A DNA stretch of 11,286 nt from DASUFE01 sp036274675 (lineage in GTDB: Bacteria; Pseudomonadota; Gammaproteobacteria; HTCC5015), in contig DASUFE010000049.1 in assembly GCA_036274675.1 (NCBI GenBank), positions 1 through 11,286 on the forward strand, in the 5' to 3' direction. Position numbers and translations under genes: made by a program. Below the pieces are notes generated by a model that saw nothing but the letters and a program-made list of their open reading frames with translations, ran no database searches and was not told the DNA's origin. Within the stretch, counting starts at the first letter, position 1. Each line of letters starts with the position of its first letter. This document shows, piece by piece, positions 6,873 through 11,286 of the stretch.

Positions 6873-7785
6873 AGTCCGGCGCGCGGTACACGGCATCCTG
6901 TTGCTGGACAAACCCCGGGGCATCAGTTCCAACGCCGCCCTGCAGGCGGTAAAACGCCTGTACGGAGCGGAAAAGGGCGGGCATACCGGCAATCTTGATC
7001 CGTTGGCGACCGGCATGCTGCCGATATGTCTTGGGGAAGCCACCAAAATCTCCGCCTTCTTGCTGGATGCCGACAAGCACTATCGCACGCGCTGCCTGCT
7101 GGGTGTGGAGACCGACAGCGGCGACAGCGAAGGCAAGCCAACGCAGACACGCCCCGTTCCCGAAGTGCTGAACCGGGAAGTGATCGAAGCTGCATTGGCC
7201 TCTTTCAGAGGCGAGATCGACCAGATACCCCCCATGTATTCGGCCCTCAAATATCAAGGCCAACCCCTGTACAAGCTGGCCCGCCAGGGACAGGAAATCG
7301 AGCGCAGCCCCCGGCGGGTCAATATCCGCCGTCTGGAGCTGATGGCTTTGGAGTCACCCTGTCTGGAATTGGAGGTTGAATGTTCCAAGGGCACCTATAT
7401 ACGCAGTCTGGTCGAGGATATAGGCCGGAAACTGGGTTGCGGCGCCCATGTGATGGAATTGCGGCGCCTGGCCAGCATGCCTTTCGGGGGAATGCCCATG
7501 TACAGCCTGTCCCGGCTGGAAGCCATTGTGGCCGAGGGTGGATGGGAAGCGCTGGACCCACTGCTATTGAAGGCGGATAGCGCCTTACCGCATTTGCCGG
7601 AACTCGTATTGTCCCCTGCCTTGGCGGCTCTGCTGCGGCAAGGGCAGGCCGTCAGGTCTGATACCCCTCCCACTTCCGGCCTGCTCAGGCTCTATGCCGG
7701 GGAGGGGCGGGAGTTTATGGGAGTGGGGCGGGTGCTGGAGGACGGCCGGATCGGGCCCAAGCGGCTGATTTTTGGTCAAAAATGA
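6853..7785 (+). CDS. truB: tRNA pseudouridine(55) synthase TruB
   Basis: TruB converts U55 in the T loop of tRNAs to pseudouridine and also acts as a tRNA chaperone. From ATG 6853 the product is 310 residues (E. coli 314). The N-terminal motif GILLLDKPRGISSN (14-27) is followed by the catalytic motif HTGNLDPLATGMLP with nucleophile Asp49 (E. coli Asp48), then YSALKYQGQPLYKLAR and the CSKGTYIRSLVEDIG motif. A C-terminal PUA-like domain ends in the typical 'G.grv..dGri.PkRl' pattern. ATG 6841, four codons upstream in frame, is an equally possible start. Frames open further upstream but the extra residues overlap rbfA and are not family-like. The start lies inside the end of rbfA (20 bp overlap, or 32 bp with the alternative), indicating translational coupling. 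Confidence 0.95.
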   Translation: MTTAKPKVRRAVHGILLLDKPRGISSNAALQAVKRLYGAEKGGHTGNLDPLATGMLPICLGEATKISAFLLDADKHYRTRCLLGVETDSGDSEGKPTQTRPVPEVLNREVIEAALASFRGEIDQIPPMYSALKYQGQPLYKLARQGQEIERSPRRVNIRRLELMALESPCLELEVECSKGTYIRSLVEDIGRKLGCGAHVMELRRLASMPFGGMPMYSLSRLEAIVAEGGWEALDPLLLKADSALPHLPELVLSPALAALLRQGQAVRSDTPPTSGLLRLYAGEGREFMGVGRVLEDGRIGPKRLIFGQK

Positions 7786-7807
7786 GGTTTTTGTCCGCTG
7801 GCTCTGC

Positions 7808-7816
7808 TGCTAGAAT
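7808..7816 (+). promoter_or_regulatory. Extended -10 promoter for rpsO-pnp
   Basis: TGCTAGAAT is a TGn extended -10 with TAGAAT at 7811-7816 (5 of 6). No good -35 lies at the usual distance, which an extended -10 tolerates. The predicted start is about 7823, leaving a leader of some 35 nt. A separate rpsO promoter between truB and rpsO is also known in E. coli. Confidence 0.55.
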
Positions 7817-7857
7817 GTGCGCCCCTAAAAGACGCAAAAACGTGGAGCATCACTAAA

Positions 7858-8127
7858 ATGTCCCTCAGCACTGAAGAAAAAGGGCAAATCCTGAAGAAAC
7901 ACGCCCGCACCACGGGCGACACCGGTTCGCCGGAAGTTCAGGTTGCATTACTCACCGCCAATATCAATAACCTGTCCGCGCATTTCGAAACTCACGTCAA
8001 GGATCATCATTCGCGCGTAGGTCTGCTGAAGATGGTCAACAAGCGCCGCAAGCTGCTGGATTACGTCAAACGCAAGGATCAGGACCGTTATCAGAAACTG
8101 ATCGAAACGCTCGGCCTGCGCCGCTAA
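7858..8127 (+). CDS. rpsO: 30S ribosomal protein S15
   Basis: S15 is a primary 16S rRNA-binding protein of the 30S platform. The product is 89 residues, the same length as in E. coli, and fully typical: an N-terminal helix (about 2-16), the loop TGSPEVQVALLTANINNL, then the RNA-binding helices with HVKDHHSRVGLLKMVNKRRK and the C-terminal 'Y..li..LgLRR'. ATG 7858 has GTGGAG (7842-7847) 10 bp upstream. The gene follows truB by 72 bp containing its own promoter and precedes pnp by 43 bp. In E. coli S15 represses its own translation through a leader pseudoknot; this short leader was not shown to form one. Confidence 0.97.
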   Translation: MSLSTEEKGQILKKHARTTGDTGSPEVQVALLTANINNLSAHFETHVKDHHSRVGLLKMVNKRRKLLDYVKRKDQDRYQKLIETLGLRR

Positions 8128-8156
8128 GACGAAATGAGATATTAACCGCATCCCGC

Positions 8157-8164
8157 GGAAGGAA
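8157..8164 (+). promoter_or_regulatory. Ribosome binding site that fixes the GTG start of pnp
   Basis: GGAAGGAA lies 6 bp before GTG 8171. Its first bases overlap the 3' arm of a small hairpin (CCGC 8146-8149 with GCGG 8155-8158), so partial masking is possible. Confidence 0.6.
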
Positions 8165-8170
8165 TACCCT

Positions 8171-10270
8171 GTGAAAAAAATCACCAAGTCATTCCAGTAC
8201 GGTGAGCACACCGTAACGCTGGAAACCGGCGCCGTGGCGCGCCAGACGGACGGAGCCGTCATCGTCAATATGTCCGATACCGTGGTTCTGGTTACGGCCG
8301 TCGGACAGAAAGAGGCAGTACCAGGCCGGGATTTCTTCCCGCTCACCGTCAACTACCAGGAAAAAACCTACGCCGCCGGCAGGATTCCTGGGGGGTTCTT
8401 CAAACGTGAAGGCCGGCCCTCCGAAAAGGAAACCCTCACCAGCCGCCTTATCGACCGTCCTCTCCGCCCGCTTTTCCCCAAAGGTTTTCTCAACGAAGTC
8501 CAGGTGGTCGCCACTGTGATTTCGCTGAATCCGGATGTGGATCCGGATATTGCCTCCATGCTCGGCGCCTCCGCGGCGCTGGCGATTTCGGGCATTCCTT
8601 TCAACGGGCCCATCGCAGGGGCGCGCGTCGGATATGTTGACGGCCGATACCTGCTGAATCCGAAAAACAGCGAGCTGGAAAATTCCAGACTTGATCTGGT
8701 GGTCGCCGGTACCGAGCAGGCCGTGTTGATGGTGGAATCCGAAGCCAAAGAGCTGTCCGAGGAGGTCATGCTGGGCGCGGTGGTATTCGGCCATCAGCAG
8801 ATGCAGCAAGCCATCAAGGCGATCAAGGAGTTCGCCGCCACCGCAGGCGCGAGCAAGCCGGCCTGGAAATGGCAGCCGCCGGCGGAAAACGCCGAACTGA
8901 AAGCGAAAGTGGTTCAGGAGTGCGAGTCCACGCTGGCCGATGCCTACAGGATCGGCGACAAGTTACAGCGTCAGAATAAAGTGGCTGAAATCCGGGATTC
9001 AGTAATCGCCAAACTGGCGACCGAAGAGTCGGGCATCGCCGCAGACGCGGTGCAGGCACAGTTCGACAGCGTGGAAAAGAATGTGGTGCGCAGGCAGGTA
9101 TTGCAAGGCAAGCCGCGTATAGACGGTCGTGACAACAAAACCGTACGACCGCTCAATATCCAGGTGGGCGTATTGCCGCGTACTCACGGCTCCGCGATTT
9201 TCACCCGCGGCGAGACCCAGGCCCTGGTCGTCACCACGCTGGGAACCGGCCGCGATGCGCAGCTGATCGATGCGATCGAGGGCGAGCGCAAGGACCGGTT
9301 CATGTTCCATTACAACTTCCCGCCGTATTCCGTCGGTGAAACCGGCATGATGGGTTCGCCCAAGCGCCGCGAAATCGGCCACGGCAAGCTCGCCAAGCGC
9401 GGTATCCAGGCGGTAATGCCGACCGAGGAAGAGTTTCCGTACGTGATACGGGTGGTATCCGAAATCACCGAATCCAATGGCTCGAGTTCGATGGCTTCCG
9501 TTTGCGGCAGCAGTCTGTCGCTGATGGACGCCGGTGTGCCGATCAAGGCGCCGGTCGCCGGTATAGCGATGGGCCTGGTGAAGGAAGGCGATATGTTCGC
9601 GATCCTGACCGACATCCTCGGTGATGAGGATCATCTCGGCGATATGGATTTCAAAGTGGCGGGTACGGCGGCGGGCGTGACCGCGCTGCAGATGGATATC
9701 AAGATCAACGGCATTACGCCTGAGATCATGGAAATCGCGCTGGCGCAGGCCTCCGAAGGCCGCGCCCACATACTGGGCGAGATGAACAAGGTCATCAACA
9801 AGGGGCGCAGCGAAATGTCTGAATATGCCCCGCGCTTTATCACCATGCGCATCCATCCCGACAAGATCCGCGAGGTCATCGGCAAGGGCGGCGCCACCAT
9901 CCGTTCGCTTACCGAGCAGACCGGCGCGGTTATCGATATCGAAGATGACGGCCTGATCAAGATCGCCTCGGTCGACAAGTTGGCCGGCGAAGAAGCGCGC
10001 CGCCTGATCGAGGAGCTAACCGCGGAAGTGGAGGTCGGCAAGATCTATCAGGGCCGGGTGGTCAAGATCATGGATTTCGGCGCCTTTGTCACGATCCTGC
10101 CGGGTCGCGACGGCCTGGTGCACATCTCCCAGATTTCCGAGGAGCGCGTGAACGCCGTCAGCGACAAGCTGGCGGAGGGCGACCAGGTGCGCGTCAAGGT
10201 GCTGGAGATCGACAAGCAGGGCCGCGTCAAGCTCAGCATGAAGGCCGTTACCGCCGAAGAAGCGGTCTGA
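8171..10270 (+). CDS. pnp: Polyribonucleotide nucleotidyltransferase (PNPase)
   Basis: PNPase degrades RNA 3' to 5' by phosphorolysis, forms a trimer and is a degradosome component in E. coli. The 699-residue product has two RNase PH-like cores joined by an alpha-helical linker, then KH and S1 domains. Landmarks are FFPLTVNYQEKTYAAGRIPG in core 1, VLPRTHGSAIFTRGETQAL and HYNFPPYSVGETG in core 2, catalytic Asp487, Asp493 and Lys495 within ILGDEDHLGDMDFK (E. coli Asp486, Asp492, Lys494), the KH loop IGKGGATIR (570-578) and S1 (about 623-692). It starts with GTG, supported by a strong ribosome binding site and alignment to the family N-terminus. The C-terminus ends just after S1 and lacks the short Ala/Glu-rich tail of E. 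coli PNPase. In E. coli pnp is autoregulated through its 5' leader together with RNase III; only a minor hairpin is visible here. Confidence 0.98.
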   Translation: MKKITKSFQYGEHTVTLETGAVARQTDGAVIVNMSDTVVLVTAVGQKEAVPGRDFFPLTVNYQEKTYAAGRIPGGFFKREGRPSEKETLTSRLIDRPLRPLFPKGFLNEVQVVATVISLNPDVDPDIASMLGASAALAISGIPFNGPIAGARVGYVDGRYLLNPKNSELENSRLDLVVAGTEQAVLMVESEAKELSEEVMLGAVVFGHQQMQQAIKAIKEFAATAGASKPAWKWQPPAENAELKAKVVQECESTLADAYRIGDKLQRQNKVAEIRDSVIAKLATEESGIAADAVQAQFDSVEKNVVRRQVLQGKPRIDGRDNKTVRPLNIQVGVLPRTHGSAIFTRGETQALVVTTLGTGRDAQLIDAIEGERKDRFMFHYNFPPYSVGETGMMGSPKRREIGHGKLAKRGIQAVMPTEEEFPYVIRVVSEITESNGSSSMASVCGSSLSLMDAGVPIKAPVAGIAMGLVKEGDMFAILTDILGDEDHLGDMDFKVAGTAAGVTALQMDIKINGITPEIMEIALAQASEGRAHILGEMNKVINKGRSEMSEYAPRFITMRIHPDKIREVIGKGGATIRSLTEQTGAVIDIEDDGLIKIASVDKLAGEEARRLIEELTAEVEVGKIYQGRVVKIMDFGAFVTILPGRDGLVHISQISEERVNAVSDKLAEGDQVRVKVLEIDKQGRVKLSMKAVTAEEAV

Positions 10271-10295
10271 GACTTTCCTTCCATAAAACCTGCGC

Positions 10296-10322
10296 GGAAG
10301 GCCGGGGGCAACCCGGCCTTCC
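10296..10322 (+). terminator. Strong GC-rich hairpin after pnp
   Basis: A perfect 11-bp stem, GGAAGGCCGGG (10296-10306) with CCCGGCCTTCC (10312-10322), encloses the 5-nt loop GGCAA. It begins 25 bp after the pnp stop. No T tract follows, so it is not a canonical intrinsic terminator. It may stop transcription less efficiently, need a factor, or protect the mRNA 3' end. It marks the likely end of the operon. Confidence 0.55.
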
Positions 10323-10387
10323 AGCATCCGGAACTCCTTTCCCCGCGTATATCATTTCTGAAAGCGGTTGTTTGGCTGTCGCCGGCT

Positions 10388-10417
10388 TTGCCGTATGAAT
10401 ATGGCCGAGTGTATGAT
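10388..10417 (+). promoter_or_regulatory. Candidate promoter for the ECF sigma gene
   Basis: TTGCCG (10388-10393, 4 of 6) and TATGAT (10412-10417, 5 of 6) are 18 bp apart and would start transcription near 10424, just before the ribosome binding site. Spacer length and -10 are good, the -35 moderate. An additional promoter read by the ECF sigma itself cannot be recognised without knowing its specificity. Confidence 0.4.
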
Positions 10418-10443
10418 GGCCCGGCCGAAAAGGAATATTGCTT

Positions 10444-11001
10444 GTGTCCGCCGAAGAACTGAACAATCTGCTTGCCCGCTGCGCGCTGGGTGATGAGAAG
10501 GCGTTGGAGGCCTTGTATGCCAAGGCGTCATCGCGCCTCTACACACTGGCGCTCGGTATCGTGAAACAAAGAGAGTGGGCCGAAGAAGTGCTACAGGACG
10601 CTTTCGTAAAGATCTGGTCGCATGCGGACCGCTTCAGTGCGGAGAAGAGCGGCGCCATGACCTGGATGAGCACCATCGTCCGCAACCGCGCTCTCGACAA
10701 GGTACGCGAATTCGGCCGCAATCCCCTGCTGCAGGGCAAGGCCCTTGAGGACATTTACGAAACTCCTCTGGTAGAGGACGCTCCGGGTCCCGCCGAGCTG
10801 GCGCTGATGAGTCACGATCTCAAGTCGCTATGGAACTGTCTGGGAACTCTGGAGCAGGAGCAGCAGCGGGTCATCCTGATGTCTTATTACCACGGTTACA
10901 GTCACCAGGAATTATCGGACCGGTTGACGGCGCCGCTCGGCACCGTCAAAGGCTGGATCCGGCGCGGTCTGGAAAGGCTCCGCATGTGCCTGGAAGCCTG
11001 A
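10444..11001 (+). CDS. ECF-type RNA polymerase sigma factor
   Basis: The product (185 residues) is an extracytoplasmic-function sigma factor that would direct RNA polymerase to a small regulon once released by its anti-sigma partner. Region 2 spans about residues 20-87, with the core-binding and -10 recognition pattern AEEVLQDAFVKIWSHADRF and TWMSTIVRNRALDKVR. Region 4 spans about 120-180, with the helix-turn-helix YSHQELSDRLTAPLGTVKGW followed by IRRGLERLR. No sigma1.1 or region 3 is present. GTG 10444 is preferred because AAGGAA (about 10430-10435) lies 8 bp upstream. TTG 10438 in the same frame is too close to that site. An anti-sigma gene follows after 5 bp, as usual for this class. The signal and the regulon are not evident. 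Confidence 0.9.
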   Translation: MSAEELNNLLARCALGDEKALEALYAKASSRLYTLALGIVKQREWAEEVLQDAFVKIWSHADRFSAEKSGAMTWMSTIVRNRALDKVREFGRNPLLQGKALEDIYETPLVEDAPGPAELALMSHDLKSLWNCLGTLEQEQQRVILMSYYHGYSHQELSDRLTAPLGTVKGWIRRGLERLRMCLEA

Positions 11002-11006
11002 CAATC

Positions 11007-11286
11007 ATGAATTATTCGGATCCCACATTGCAGTCCCTGCTTGCCGCCGAGTACGTGCTGGGCAGCCTGCACGGCGCGGCGCGCAGGCGTTTTACGGCCT
11101 TGGTGGCGCGCGAACCCGGGTTGCGCCGGGAACTTGAATACTGGCAACGGCGCCTGAATCCGCTTGCGGAAACACTTCCGTTACGGAAGCCGCGCGCTCA
11201 GGTGTGGAGGAATATACAGAACCGCATTCGTGGCGGCTCGCGCCGGCCGCCGGCCCTGGTTTGGAACAGCCTTGTCTTCTGGCGCA
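11007..11286 (+). CDS. RskA-like anti-sigma factor, N-terminal part (runs off the window)
   Basis: The frame starts at ATG 11007 and is open to the right edge, giving 93 complete codons. The start resembles RskA/anti-sigma-K type proteins: 'LLAAEYVLGSLHGAARRRF' (residues 12-30), then the pattern 'REPGLRRELEYWQRRLNPLAE' split over residues 35-55, and 'VWRNIQNRI' (67-75). Visible residues form the cytoplasmic sigma-binding portion. The stretch 'ALVWNSLVFWR' at the edge is probably the beginning of the single transmembrane helix that leads to a periplasmic C-terminal domain outside the window. It would hold the adjacent ECF sigma inactive at the membrane. The 5-bp gap to the sigma gene suggests a two-gene operon with coupled translation. 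No strong Shine-Dalgarno is seen. Confidence 0.8.
   Translation, partial: MNYSDPTLQSLLAAEYVLGSLHGAARRRFTALVAREPGLRRELEYWQRRLNPLAETLPLRKPRAQVWRNIQNRIRGGSRRPPALVWNSLVFWR

Noticed and set aside
5814..7076. 420-codon open frame on the minus strand across the infB end, the spacer and rbfA/truB
   Set aside because: It lies opposite three well-recognised genes and its product has no domain. Part of it is simply the translated heptamer repeat (the Arg-Ser-Gln-Lys pattern).
7788..7816. Full -35/-10 promoter before rpsO
   Set aside because: The best -35-like hexamer (TTGTCC at 7791) is only 14 bp from TAGAAT, too short; only the extended -10 element was kept.

Overview
The window is a GC-rich stretch of bacterial chromosome, almost certainly from a gammaproteobacterium. 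The evidence is the gene order initiator tRNA, rimP, nusA, infB, rbfA, truB, rpsO, pnp, all on the + strand. Further support comes from the two C-terminal acidic-type repeats on NusA, the long IF2 with a duplicated IF2_N module, and close protein similarity to the E. coli counterparts. The exact lineage cannot be fixed from sequence alone. It does not look enteric: the genes flanking the cluster differ from those in E. coli.

Layout. Positions 1-889 hold a small accessory block: the 3' end of an unrecognised gene, a 48-residue two-helix membrane protein, and a small lipoprotein. At 938-1387 lies a stand-alone hotdog thioesterase of the YiiD C-terminal type. A sigma70-type promoter (1436-1464) sits directly in front of an initiator tRNA (1478-1554). 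The 212 bp after the tRNA contain no gene but a series of hairpins, one of which (1675-1697) has the form of an intrinsic terminator or attenuator just before rimP. The translation/transcription operon then runs from 1767 to 10270: rimP (30S maturation), nusA (elongation, termination, antitermination), infB (IF2), rbfA (cold/16S maturation), truB (tRNA psi55), rpsO (S15, with its own extended -10 promoter) and pnp (PNPase). A strong GC-rich hairpin follows pnp. The window closes with an ECF sigma factor gene (10444-11001) and, 5 bp further on, the 5' part of an RskA-like anti-sigma gene that runs off the end.

How it works together. The core is a housekeeping cluster coupling translation initiation (tRNA-fMet, IF2), 30S assembly (RimP, RbfA, S15), tRNA modification (TruB), transcription elongation control (NusA) and RNA turnover (PNPase). 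The leader hairpins fit the known autogenous and attenuation control of this operon in E. coli. The sigma/anti-sigma pair is a separate regulatory unit.

No undescribed system is evident. The least ordinary features are a degenerate heptanucleotide repeat with inverted arms in the infB-rbfA spacer, a U1-U72 mismatch (instead of C1-A72) in the initiator tRNA, the multi-hairpin leader, and the sigma/anti-sigma pair of unknown signal.
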